The position numbers and the translations under genes are program-made. A stretch of 64,000 nucleotides of DNA from positions 31,316 to 95,315 of the forward strand of contig JABANP010000180.1 in NCBI GenBank assembly GCA_013115135.1, given 5' to 3'. The DNA comes from Perkinsus olseni (taxonomy: Eukaryota; Perkinsozoa; Perkinsida; Perkinsidae). Shown here in pieces: positions 32,079 to 42,874 of the stretch (position 1 is its first letter; each line of letters opens with the position of its first letter). A model generated the notes under the pieces. The model was not told where the DNA came from and ran no database searches. It saw nothing but the letters and a program-made list of their open reading frames with translations.

Positions 32079-32644
32079 TGTTGTATTCTTCTTACTCATG
32101 CGTGGAACACAAGGCCAAAGGGAGCTTGTGAGATGGATCTTATGAAAGAGCTGTCGCGTTCGTTGACCTAGGCGCCTAGTTATTCGCTTCCCCACTCACT
32201 CTTACTTTTACTGTCCCCCGTAGGTGTCACGGGGGAACATTTTGCGCATGCGTGTGTGCATGCGTCTGGAGACACGCTCTCTTACTCTCCACTCTGTTTT
32301 CTGGGGTTTTTCTACTTCTCTCCCCCATTTTTCACTTTCCCCCGTAGAGGACACGGGGAGACACTGCGCATGCGTGTGTGCATGCGTTTCTAGATCGATA
32401 TCTTCGATCCCGCTATTACGGCTCATCACTCGTAATCATACTGAACTGGGGATGTTTGTTTTCGTTTGGGAAATGTTGTTATTCAGTACGATTGTCACGC
32501 TTTCTAATGGTTGAGGCTAACGCCTCTAGGGCTAACCTACAATCATCAGTAGTTCCGGACTTGAGTTCTAGTGGTCCGAGTGACTTGGCTACAGAGCTAT
32601 TGCCCAGACTACTCTGCACGCATAAACATAGACGGAGCGTAACA
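32079..32644 (+). repeat. 120-bp LTR-like repeat split by a younger insertion
   Basis: The halves 32079-32151 and 32598-32644 match the intact unit at 22076-22195 (TGTTGTATTC ... CGTAACA). The insertion lies inside GAGCTATTGCCC. Confidence 0.75.
32152..32593 (+). mobile_element. Solo LTR (442 bp) with 4-bp target duplication
   Basis: The insertion begins TGTCGCG and ends GGCTACA (TG...CA), with GAGC repeated on both sides (32148-32151 and 32594-32597). The intact repeat at 22.1 kb shows the empty site. Inside are two related blocks with GCGCATGCGTGTGTGCATGCG next to a run of C or G. No coding region. Confidence 0.8.
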
Positions 32645-32784
32645 AACTTGTGCGTCTGCGTGCGAGTGTACGCAGACACAAGGCGAAGAACGAGGATCCT
32701 AACTAACGGCTGTTGTGTATTGTCAAACTTGGTATGTAGATAGAAATATCAGTAGTGATCATAGTCGTTTGATATTAATATTGA

Positions 32785-32990
32785 CGATAAGTGCAGAAAG
32801 GTGTCACTAAGTCATGTATTGCTCGTTATTAAAGGACAGTTTTAATCGATAAGTGCAGAAAGGTGTCACTAAGTCATGTATTGCTCGTTATTAAGGATAG
32901 TTTCAATCGATTAGTGCAGAAAGTTGTCACTAAGTCATGTATTGCTCGTTATTAAGGACAGTTTCAATCGATTAGTGCAGAAATATGAAA
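32785..32990. repeat. Tandem repeat, 61-62 bp, three units plus a partial
   Basis: Units start at 32785, 32847, 32908 and 32969. Each reads CGATAAGTGCAGAAAGGTGT, then CACTAAGTCATGTATTGCTC, GTTATTAAGGACAGTTTCAA. Inverted single copies occur at 35005-35106 and 35740-35779. Confidence 0.9.
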
Positions 32991-33965
32991 CTAAGGGCCT
33001 ATAACTTAGGGATTTCAAGTGCATTTCCTTAAGGAAGTCCTTAAGGGAATTGGGTAAAACCTTAAGGGAGTGGCTTAGTGAGTATCATAGGGCTAGGACC
33101 TAAACCTTGAAGCGTAAGGACCTAAGCTTAGGACCTACGACTTAAGACCTTAAGGTTTTACTCAAGGACCTTAAGGTGTAGGAAAGTCGGTATCACAACG
33201 CTTAGGTACTTGAAAAACCCTTAAGGTTTTCCGCTCCTTAAGGAGTACCGTTCAAGGTTGGTCCGGAGCAGCCTTTACGGGCCTCCAGACCACTCCTAAC
33301 CTGCTGGGCGCGCGATTATTGGAATTTGTTGTTAATCCATGGTACGAAACCCACGAAGGTTCTAGTCTCACCTTGCCCACTACTCGTCATTCTCATAGTA
33401 TAAGACTCGTACTACTACCCATGCTCAAACTTTAGTTAGTTTCGTACACACTTTCGCACTAGTTGAGGCAAAACTCCGGCAGCAGGACCAAAAAGACTAT
33501 CATCGCTGAACACCCGTCAAGCATCAACGAACATTCTACGCCCTTCAGCGGCGTAGACTATGCCGCGTTGCACGACCCGCGAAGTATCTCCTCTCCTATC
33601 TCTTCTGCGGGTTGCATAGTACAACTTGCACTGTACAAGCCGCAGGCCTCCACATCAGTTACAATTTAAAATGTCGTAAGGTGCACTTGGTCGAATAGAT
33701 ATGTTCTACGTTTGACATGCCCGTGTCCGGGGTTCGATTTTTGGTACAGCGACTATACGGGGATTTTCAGTCGGGCGCACGCTAAACTTACTTAGGTCCT
33801 ACGATTTGAGGTTTTTGAGTTCCTAATATTTAGGAGCGCCTTGAGGAGCTCCTAAGTCTTGTGATACCCACCTAAGCTCCTAACTACTCCTTAAGGGACC
33901 TTAAGGACCTAGACCTAAATCTTAGGTCCTAAGTTTCGTGCATTCCCTAAGTTATAGGCCCTAAC
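32987..33965. repeat. CCTTAAGG-rich foldback block
   Basis: Segments 32987-33250 and 33780-33965 are full of CTTAAGG, CCTAAG and TAGGACCTAA words. Their outer ends are inverted copies: GGGCCTATAACTTAGGGA near 32,995 and its complement near 33,940. The 530-bp centre has no recognised gene. The block adjoins the 61-bp tandem repeat, so both may form one foldback element. Confidence 0.65.
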
Positions 33966-34315
33966 ATTTGTGTATATGTATTTTACGCATTACCCTTATT
34001 GTGATGTACTATAGCCGTGATGTAGTATTCTTCGCCTTCTTCTTCGAGCAGCCTTCTCGCCAGGTGAAGGATAGCCATTATAGGAGTGTAGCTGCGGGGT
34101 CAGAATTATTGTTCTGATGATTTTGTAGTATCGTCTAAATAAATGGAGATTTAATGGGTTTATTTTTTTTCTATCAGAGCACTTTATCAGGTGTATGTTC
34201 CTACATGCAGACTGTTTGATGTTTCTGAAATAAGTGGTTAATAGAGGCCTCGTTCGGATATATGATAGACGCATCCTTTTTCCATAAAAGTCGGGTCTTG
34301 AAGGCCACGTCCTCT

Positions 34316-35401
34316 ATGCAGTTAAGGGCTCGTCCATCTGAGGGCTCGTCCCCATTCGTCAGTTTGCTGTTGCTTTTCTTCGCCACAACCCACGGTTCTG
34401 CTACATCATTTGAACGCAGACCTCGCGGACCCCCACTCCAGCCAACTCGAGAGGACACCCCTTCCGGTATTTACAGCTCGAGATTGCCTTTACACTCTGG
34501 GCTTGGCAGTATCGCAGCGCTTAGTCTGGGCGTGGAGCACTCTGGCTATGCATGACAGATGAACTCGACTTTCTTTGGTCAATTCTTCCCCATGTTTTTG
34601 AAATCTCCGCTGCATCAGCTGCAGCCCTCATCTCTATGCCCTGGTCTAAGATTTCGCCACCCTAAGTGCTACTACTTTTCGCGTTTTTGTACTTACCAAA
34701 CCTCGAATTTAATTTCGTCGGAAACTGGTAGACCCCGAGAGAGAGGTATCAATAGGGTCCTTCTGTATTCGAGAAATGCATCCACCACTAGGGAACCAGA
34801 ACTGGTGCTTTACTTAGATGCTGTCCGCGGGCGAGGTCGCCAATATGTGAAGCTGAATTTGCCGGTGGATCTCGTCGGCCAAGGCGTTCTTCATACCAAT
34901 GGAGACGGGGAGGACTCCGATGGTCAGCCTAGATTGACGCGTGTTAGTGACAAAGCTATCAAAGATGGGCATTACTCTGATCTCTTCACCCTTATGGATG
35001 TCGATTGAAACTATCCTTAATAACGAGCAATACATGACTTAGTGACACCTTTCTGCACTTATCGATTGAAACTGTCCTTAATAACGAGCAATACATGACT
35101 TAGTCATCACGTCTTCCTGCTCTAAGGCTTCTTCTGCATCTTCCTTATGGATGTGGAAACCGGCGAGGATGGCCGTCAACGTGTTGTACTCACATCGAGC
35201 ACCGACGACCTGGAGTTGATCATCATCGGGGATGCCTTGCTGATTCCGGCTGATGACTATCCTACCACCGGCTTCTTCAAGCTCGGCGGACCGCGGAATT
35301 CGGAACTTCGGGTGCGGCCGGATGGAAGGGATACGGTTATTCTGAGTGGCCTCGGGCGTGATAGAACGTTGGTACTGGAAGCCGGGGCGCAGCTCCGATA
35401 G
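34316..35401 (+). pseudogene. Secreted-protein gene interrupted by a repeat insertion
   Basis: From ATG 34316 a frame gives a signal-like segment, SPFVSLLLLFFATTHGSATS. Further on (about 34780-35005), after a likely intron, comes PELVLYLDAVRGRGRQYVKL to YSDLFTLMDV. There the frame hits an insertion of about 140 bp that contains inverted copies of the 61-bp repeat. It resumes at 35147 as MDVETGEDGRQRVVLTSSTD and runs to the stop at 35399-35401. The insertion is bracketed by CCTTATGGATGT on both sides. A fragment of a paralogue lies at 21.7-21.9 kb. Function unknown; presumably secreted. If the insertion is not spliced out, the gene is dead. Confidence 0.55.
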
Positions 35402-36034
35402 CAGCTTTCCTTATACATCGTGCTGTACATGATATAATCGCCACGTTCCGCAGCACTGAAGGCTGCCATGCCAATATTGCACAATAGTGGTCTTGAAAAA
35501 ACTCTCCTCGTCATCAGCTGCGCCGGTCTTCTTAGTATGAAGTCTCGAATGTTCAGCTCTAGATAGACAGAGCTCCCTTTTTGATGGAGATGTTACGATA
35601 CAGGCAACGAGATGTTACTGTCAACCTCGTACTCGGCTGTTTCGTGAAAGCCCGAGTCGCCCAGGGATAATCGACTTCTACCTACCTTCTCGGCAGCGGC
35701 CCAGTGGCACCGTTATCTTCTCTTAATGCTATCGATTCTCGATTGAAACTGTCCTCAATAACGAGCAATACATGACTTAGGCTATGCTGAACTCTTGATG
35801 TTATCACGGTAGTGCATGATGCTCGTGAAGCTAGGATGATGTTATTGTTGTCATGCTTGCGATGTTCATTGTATCAGTTACTAGAAACGATCTTTGGTTG
35901 GGTTCTAACAGTATCAATCACCGTCGGTTTATCATTCGACCATTCTTTCGTAAAAAGGTCGCGAGCGTTGATGCGAATGAAAGTTATTATGACCCACCCT
36001 TATGGTTTGGAAAAGCATGCTTTTCAGTTAATTG
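35402..36034. other. Gene-free stretch before ARP6
   Basis: Contains CTTTCCTTATACATCGTGCT with relatives at 39,435-39,480 and, inverted, at 11,895-11,935, and one more inverted copy of the 61-bp repeat at 35740-35779. The ARP6 promoter should lie near the right end. Confidence 0.45.
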
Positions 36035-38842
36035 ATGAAGACAGATGATGCTTCTGACTCCCCAGTAGCGACTAAAGTGATTGCCATTGACAACGGCGGA
36101 GGTCTGTTGAAGGCGGGATTGGTGGATTCTGAGCACGAAGAGGGAGCTCTCCTCTATCCCGAAATTGTCATACCGAACGCTGTGGCACGAGCTCGACGCG
36201 GTGGGAAGGCCGGGAAGAATAAAGTGCTCGTCGGAAAGGAGATCATGGCATGCCCGGAGTGAGTCACCGGGGAGTAGCTGATTCGGCGGCGGCGTTGACC
36301 GGGCATTAGATCGGACAATACGACGGGAGTCGTTCACTATTGCTCTTGAGTTGTGGTAACATCTACACAAGCTAGCAAGGGAATGCTCCGTAGGGGACTG
36401 TCCCGAGTGGAATCACGGAGCGAAGCTGTCGATTGTGTGCGACATCTCCTCGAATCGGGCTGCATCAGGTATACTATGACAAGACCCTCTCACAAGGGAA
36501 TTGTTATTGACTGGGAGACGCAGAAGATTTTATGGGATGGGGTACTGCATGGCGGCCGACGACATCTTACTGGGCTGCTCTCGAAGGTGATAGAACACGG
36601 GGAACGGAGAGAGCTCGGATTCCGGTCCGTCATAGTCGTTGTAGAACCTGGGACGGAAGAACTCGATGTTGTACATTAGGCATCTCTGTCTACCACATTC
36701 CGCTGAAACTCTTGTGCGGCGGCCTGGGAGTATCCGGTGACCTCTTCCAACGTCGAAATTCGTGTGTTTTCCTTCTCGAGAATTGGCGAAGATCTCTCAG
36801 GGGTCGGATCTGTCGGACGTGACGGTCATCGTCTCCCAGCCGCTCTTCTGTCCGGTCATGGTCACCCGCGTCGGCATGCAAGTAAGTCGCATCCGATATC
36901 TCGCCTCAAACCCAACTCTCAGGTCCTCTTCGAAGACTTCGGCTTTGCTCGGGCAGTATTCGTTGACTCCCCGCTGTGCCTCCAGTTCAGTGAGAGTATA
37001 ACGTCGCAGTTCGGCGAGGATGAGTGGAAGAACCCTTGCGGACTCATCGTGGACGCCGGCTTCAGCGGCTGTCGGGCGGTGCCTGTGTAGTACTTGGGTG
37101 GAAGTGAAACTCAAACACTGAAGTTCATTCGTATTTTGCGACCCAGCTTATCGGTGTAGATCTGGTCGTACAGTAGTTGACTGAGCAGCATTGGATGGAA
37201 TCTTAGGAGTAGTATCTCATGTTTAAGGTCGTACTCCTAGTTACAGGAGTACAATAAATTCAGAAAGGGGACGAAGAATTCAATTCGCACGCTTGGATTG
37301 ATTCGGAAATCCTTCGTGCCTTGGACGTCGCTGGAGCTGTGCCCACGCGGTCGTTCAGAATGCGTGCGAGGATCAGGTACAATACGTACCCTCTCGAACG
37401 CTGCGCTCAGAGGATGGACGTCGGGGGTAGAGTTATGACCAACTACCTCAAGGAAGCTATAGCGTAATCACGCGCATTCCGTCTGGGGCTCATTTATGAA
37501 TATGCGACGCGCGTTCAGATACAACAAAGTTGATCTTGATGATGCGCCGCTTCTCGTTGAGCATATTCGAGAGAGCATGTGTTACTCCGCCCAGGACTTC
37601 GTCGCCGAGGTTGAAGTTTCTCGGGCATGTCCTGGCGAGACCACTCGACGGTACATCTTGCCGGATCATTCTTCGACGTCCAGTCACCTGGGAAGAGTCG
37701 TCGATCCTCGGTTGGGAGAGGATGTTAGTGGTAGAGATTTCATTGATATGAATCATGAGCGGATGGTAGTTAGTGAGGCCTTATGGCAGCCTGGGTCTAT
37801 TGGAATCCTACAAGCCGGGTTGGCCGAGATGGCGGCTCGGGCCGTGATGAAAGCTCCTGCGGCAACGAGATCGGCGGTCGCGAAGAAAGTACGTTGGTTG
37901 TTGTTTGAGGATCTGGGAGGGTTGGAAGTGGATGCTTTGTTGGGGCTCATGAGTCTAATAAGTTACCCGATGCAGGATTCGAACCTACGACCATCTGCTC
38001 CGTAGGCAGACATTCTATCCAGCTGAACTAATCGGGCTCTGAGAGTGGTCGCCATGTGCCCATCGTCGTCTTCCCGTCAGGTTATTCTGGGTGGCGGCCT
38101 CTTTCTCATTCCCGGGGTCTTAGAGAGGTTCAAGGCGGAGTTCCAGTCTAATCTGCCCGTGGAGATCGCCAGCGAGGTCAAGTTCTTCGCTGAGGAGGAT
38201 GGAAGATATGACCTGTCTGTTTGGAGGGGCCTCCATACCCTCGGTGAGTAGCAACTGCTGAAATGTGCTCGGCCAAATTCTATCTCGTTGTGGATTCGCT
38301 TTTCATCGCCATTTCCGTCACTCACGTTTACGTGGGGCCATCAGTTAGAGTATTCAAACAGTGACCCCATGTGAAGATAGAATCTCTGATTCGCAGCGTC
38401 CTGAGTATCGACAGCTGTTAGCTGATCCGTGTGAGTCACTCAGGCTGCGAGGGTTACCTCCTGCATAGTATTGGGACCATCGCCGTTCTCTCGTGGCTGC
38501 TGTCTAGGAATCCCGAGACTCGCTGCTCAGATGGTGTCGACCCAGGATCGTGATGAAATGAATTTTCTCGCAGACTGAGTTTTGACACTTTCGGACCACC
38601 TATGGTAGCGCATACTCTCACGATGAGGGAGTTTTTCTACTTCAGGTTCCTCTGAGGACGACTTAGCGCATTTGGGGTTGTTCAACCGAGACACTTGGTT
38701 GGCTGCTGCCAGAAAGGCATCACCCAATGGTCATCCCACGGTAGAGCAGAGTGCGGCCACTCCGAAAGGAAGCTCTCGCCGAGGCTCCAAGAAGAGCCCA
38801 AGCCAGTCTAGTCGAAAGAGAAAACGTAAGAAAGAAGAATGA
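36035..38842 (+). CDS. ARP6: Actin-related protein 6 (ARP6)
   Basis: Exons by splice signals and similarity: 36035-36258; from 36469 on (end unclear); about 36762-36881; 36923-37084; 37411-37463; 37519-37888; 38081-38243; 38646-38842. The actin-fold nucleotide-binding start is TKVIAIDNGGGLLKAGL. RPSHKGIVIDWETQKILWD, DVTVIVSQPLFCP, VLFEDFGFARAVF, CGLIVDAGFSG, MDVGGRVMTNYLKEAI, ESMCYSAQDF and VILGGGLFLIPGVLERF follow the ARP6 order. ARP6 is a subunit of SWR1/SRCAP-type complexes that exchange histone H2A.Z. The C-terminus ends in a basic SRKRKRKKEE tail, fitting nuclear import. The segment between 36,540 and 36,760 and a small exon before 37,411 are unresolved. An antisense tRNA gene occupies the intron 37889-38080. 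Confidence 0.85.
37964..38037 (-). tRNA. tRNA-Arg(ACG), inside an ARP6 intron
   Basis: The minus strand gives acceptor GCCCGAT with ATCGGGT (one G-U), D arm GTTCAGCTGGATAGAAT, anticodon stem TCTGC/GCAGA with loop CTACGGA (anticodon ACG), T arm GTAGG-TTCGAAT-CCTGC, discriminator A. It lies wholly within the 192-base intron 37889-38080 of the plus-strand ARP6 gene. Confidence 0.93.
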
Positions 38843-38980
38843 GTTTTCAACGACCTCACTTGCGTTGAGTGAATCAACGGAACTCTCGGGAAGAGTGGGG
38901 ACACCGTTATCTGGCAGGCCTCAGCCGGCTTCCACAATCTCACTCGACCTCGTGCCAAGCTTGCTGGGCAGTGTGCCATA

Positions 38981-39390
38981 ATGACCTCCCCCTTCGCCTT
39001 CCTCCGAGAGTACTTCACGGACCTCATGCCGGATCCGAGCACCTGTATTGGGAGATGCAACACGGCGTCCGATGTGCGGGAGTCTGAGAAATTCACCGAC
39101 ATATACTCCTACCGCTCGTGAGTGTGCTCGGATGGGACGTTCGAGTCCTCTCAAGGTTACTTTCTGATGCCTTTAGAGGGCTCATCCAAATGCGTCATAC
39201 CACTCTTCGACGAAATCATGGTCCCCGAGACGCCGAGTGTCTCAGGTTCTGTCATAAGGCCTGTGCGGCGGACGAGAGCGAGGTTCGGGATATGCGAGGG
39301 TGCGAGGAGTTCTGTCTAAAACTGTGCTTCCGAGACAACATCGTAGAGGACACTAACAATAATGTTAATTACGTGGTGTTGGAAAGGTGA
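38981..39390 (+). CDS. Small cysteine-rich protein, two exons
   Basis: Exon 38981-39117 reads MTSPFAFLREYFTDLMPDPS then TCIGRCNTASDVRESEKF. A GTGAGT donor and a TTTAG acceptor bound a 59-base intron to 39177-39390, which encodes ECLRFCHKACAADESEVRDM and CEEFCLKLCFRDN. The protein of about 116 residues has paired Cys-x3-Cys motifs in both halves. No signal peptide was seen, so an upstream exon may be missing. The alternative, unspliced frame reads past a TGA into EGSSKCVIPLFDEIMVPETP, which also looks coding, so the exact structure is uncertain. Confidence 0.4.
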
Positions 39391-40535
39391 CATACCCTAA
39401 TGGCGTCCATGAACATGGGCCGCCATCGACTGCTATTCGAGAGAAGCTTTCGTTATATATCGTGCTGTCCATGGTACAAACGCCACGTCTCTCAGCGCGA
39501 AGAGCTGTCTACGCGATAACCACTATCGTAATTAACATGGCTGGCGACGGCAAGATTTCTGAAGACCACTATGGTCTTCAGAACTCTCTCCGTCGCCAGC
39601 TGCTGCGGTCTTCTCAATGCAATGGTGCTGCTTCTGGATCCATTGCTAATCTTGCTGGACGCCTTTTCGATTGTCATTTCATCATAACGGTCGGGCACGG
39701 TTCTGCACTATCTCGTCATAGTGGATGTAGTTGTATGATACTACAGAGTACAGTTCTGGTCAGATCTCCCGGGTCGCCGGAGAACTCGGCCAAGTGCATG
39801 GAAGTCTGCACGGCGGGGTGTGGGTGAGGGAGCAACTTCGAAGAGGCTGTTACTGGATTGGCGACGTCGTTGTAGGTTCCGCTTCTCGAAAGGAGGAAAG
39901 GAGGACAACGCTTGGCGATAGCAGCTCCAGGGACGACTCTCATGACCGTTGCTGCTGCTACTGATGGTGTGTTTCTGTTTTATGTTCCCGAAGCGGCTTT
40001 GTTAATTCATCGATACTGGTAGTGTTGTGAATAAATTCGAAGATATAGGCAGAGGGTGTAGGAAAGATGATAAGATTCGTTCAGCGGCTGATAGTAGGAC
40101 GCTTTGGATGTGAAAAACGAGAGCAGCGTTCAGTACTGCTCGCTTGCAGACGCGCAAGCGGACCCTGCCAGGAGGAAAGAAAGCTCCTGAGTTCGAAGAA
40201 ACGGCTCGAGAGAAAGCATCTGATATCGTCGTGCATGCAACTCTGGGGGTGAGCAAGTCAATAAAAGTCCTGTTCAGGAACGTTTGCGGGCCCTAAACGA
40301 ACTGCCCTGGGAGATCTTCTCAGTACGGTGTCGTAGGCTGGAACTATTATACTGTATACGATCCACCGAAAATAAGAAGAGCTTTTGGAATCGAGGAAAT
40401 TTCGTTTCTGATTACATGGCTGATGGGCACCCTACGGGTCTTCTATATTCTCATGTATGCAGATCGTGGTCTGCTGGCATGAAATCAATGACATCTCGTT
40501 TGCCTCATAGCATTCAGTTGTCCTACCAGGAGACC
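39391..40535. other. Gene-free stretch with a long hairpin
   Basis: At 39541-39599 CTGGCGACGG and CCGTCGCCAG enclose an inner hairpin TTCTGAAGACCA/GGTCTTCAGAA. A copy of the CTTTC...ATATCGTGCTGTCCATGGTA repeat sits at about 39,447-39,480. No gene supported. Confidence 0.4.
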
Positions 40536-40847
40536 ATGTCGAACGATGCCTCGCACGACGAAAGAGATGCCAACGAGGAGCTAACTCGCGTCATTGCTTC
40601 TAACAAGGACAATTGCGTGGGTCGAGCTTTTCGCCTCGCTCCCCACCTGGAGGGCTTTCGTCAGGCCGGCGAAATAGACCACCACCGTGAACCCTTCCTC
40701 ACTGAGAGGTACATCACTGTCCAGGAGGCTGAGCTGCTCCTGAATTGTTCAACCCGTGAAGAGGCTGAGGAAGTGAGATCTTTCGAGATGGTACCGTTCA
40801 TAATCTCCGAAGGATTCCAGTACAAGAGATTTGACAGAAAAGTATAA
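40536..40847 (+). CDS. Unassigned conserved ORF in right arm
   Basis: ATG 40536 gives 103 codons: MSNDASHDERDANEELTRVI, GFRQAGEIDHHREPFLTERY, ITVQEAELLLNCSTREEAEE and EMVPFIISEGFQYKRFD. The left-arm partner keeps the second half but is shifted upstream. No domain recognised; the balanced, charged composition looks like a real cytosolic protein or exon. Confidence 0.4.
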   Translation: MSNDASHDERDANEELTRVIASNKDNCVGRAFRLAPHLEGFRQAGEIDHHREPFLTERYITVQEAELLLNCSTREEAEEVRSFEMVPFIISEGFQYKRFDRKV

Positions 40848-41070
40848 AAAAGAGAGGAAGTCTGTCTAAGGACCTTCGCTACAGCACGGGAATTTCTCCC
40901 TTGTCCGCTCATTTGGTGCATCGATCGAGCTATGAGAACAGCATAGTCAACGCACGGGGATAAGGCCCATCTAAATTTAAGAGATTAGTTGCTATGCATA
41001 GCTAACACTATTACAGTGGCACAGCTAAGCGGAGGACGAAAGCGATGTTCGGTGCCCCAAGTACAGCCAA

Positions 41071-41274
41071 ATGTGGGGATACCGATGTGAACTTGCATCG
41101 TACAGTGGCTCGGCTCCATCCGGGCAGGTTGAGAGAAGGAAGCTCGCTTTGCCTCAGTTTGTGAAGGCCAGTACCAAGCTCATAGAACTCGATATCTCTT
41201 CCGATGATGTGGGTGATGAGAATATCCATGCGACCTCGGCGGCGGTAGAGACAAGCTCAGCCTATCACCATTGA
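41071..41274 (+). CDS. Unassigned conserved ORF in right arm
   Basis: Counterpart of 28398-28619, reading ALPQFVKASTKLIELDISSD. Possibly an exon of the same duplicated gene as 40536-40847. Confidence 0.3.
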   Translation: MWGYRCELASYSGSAPSGQVERRKLALPQFVKASTKLIELDISSDDVGDENIHATSAAVETSSAYHH

Positions 41275-42676
41275 AGGCGAACTTTCAGACTAGAGCGTCA
41301 TCTGGCTGGCCCAAGAGGGAATCGCGAGAAGGTCGCCGCTTAGCTTGTCTACTTGACTTCTACCTCATGTTTGCGAGGTGAGTTTTCAATGAAGAACTTC
41401 TCGAAACCGACGTGATGGCTATGCTGTTAACACCGGGATTTCCCTGGGCAAGCTGTTCGGGTACATAGCAGGGCTGAGTACCGGACGCTCAGTCTGAGCG
41501 ACTCGACTCAGTGCTAGCTTCTCGTTGCTGCAATCACTCTGGCTAGGTTCTGCCAGCAGGAGAACTTGACTGCTGAAAAAGCCTCTACTCTGTTGTCGCT
41601 CATGAAGGAGGTGTACTCACAGGCAAGCCACGCTCATTTCCTCTACGTCGCATCCACAAGACGGCGTCGCTACGAGCAAACCGCATTGTCCGTATTGGTA
41701 TTGCATCATAATTCGCGTCAAGATCGCCAAGTTTCTCTGAGTGTTATTCTTCCAGCGCAGACCTCGTGCGAAAAATCTGAGTGTCCGCCACTCATCATTT
41801 ACAAACAGTCGTCAGTCTCAATCGCCCGGGCAGGCTCAAGTTTCTGAGTCGCACTTCAACTCGACCCTCAGGCCATACTGCATCGAATGGACGTCTCGAC
41901 GGCGTTCTCCCTATTCAGAAGGCTTCTCTTGAAGCACTCAGTACAGAGGCCGCCGTTCAGTATCAGAGTAGGCTCACGATACGATCTGCGCTCTGTTGCT
42001 TTGTTGGTGTCAGGTCTTCACGCTCGAGGAGGTCAAGAAAATTACTGAATTCGCGGTGAACACGTTCTTCACGCATTACAAACTTTACGTGTGAGCTCCC
42101 TTGGGGATGTCTCGAGTGTCTTCACAGTCGAGACGTGGTGTTAGGCAGGTACCTGAACATCCCACATCGTCAGCTCGTAGTGCATAGTTCCCCAGCGGAA
42201 GTCGGCGAAACAACGATGACACACGAGGAGCTTCTGCGGCAACAGGAGTGCTATGATGTGAGTTCCGTATCTTGCGATGGGTGAAGGGAACGACCAGGCT
42301 GTCATCCAAATCAGTTTACCGAAGAGAAACCCGCTGACAAGACCCGCCTGCCTGATCGAGTGAAAGATGCGATCGACTTGTAAGTTTGACCCAGTGGGCT
42401 TTTTCGGATTGTGTGAGGATCGTCTAGCCGGGGCAGTCAACGGTGCACTCAGAGGAATCAAAGCCTTGTGACTCACAAGTTGTGAGAGTATGCAGCGTTC
42501 ACCGTGCGTTCGTCCTTGAAGAACTTGTCATAGGAAGTTGGGCTGGAAGCTTGGACGTAGCTCGTAGCTCTTTGGCGACTCACCTGCTAGAGTATCAGGT
42601 ACGCGAAGAAGATCATGCGAGAGTTTGACCGGAAGATGGACGAGCAGAACAAACGACTGGAGGGTGCGGAATCGGC

Positions 42677-42874
42677 ATGAACTGGTGTCTCATTCTCGAA
42701 GATCCACAGCAGAGCTCATCTCTGAGAGTTGGGGGACTTGAGTTTTTAGGAATGGCGCTAAACCATTTCCCGTGCAAGTTTCACCAGCGAACAGGCAAGA
42801 ATGGCAATGTTACAACCAAGTTTGACAAGGGCAAGAATACCAAGATTTGGCATTCTAAGGTTTACAGTGAATGA
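42677..42874 (+). CDS. Unassigned conserved ORF in right arm
   Basis: Counterpart of 26687-26884, with no amino-acid difference. It follows a frame reading FDRKMDEQNKRLEGAESA. Unknown function. Confidence 0.3.
   Translation: MNWCLILEDPQQSSSLRVGGLEFLGMALNHFPCKFHQRTGKNGNVTTKFDKGKNTKIWHSKVYSE

Noticed and set aside
32785..32990. CRISPR-like array
   Set aside because: Units are contiguous 61-62 bp tandem repeats without unique spacers, in a eukaryotic context.
32990..33250. Telomere-like or satellite origin of the CTTAGGG-containing block
   Set aside because: No regular TTTAGGG or TTAGGG array; the words are CCTTAAGG-type and arranged as a foldback.
33675..33755. tRNA-Val-like or SINE-like sequence with GGGGTTCGATTTTTGG
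   Set aside because: Box-B-like core only; acceptor and D arms do not pair.
37889..38005. Extension of the ARP6 frame past 37888 ending in QDSNLRPSAP
   Set aside because: This is translated tRNA-Arg sequence; the GTACGT donor at 37889 and acceptor at 38080 give the conserved protein instead.
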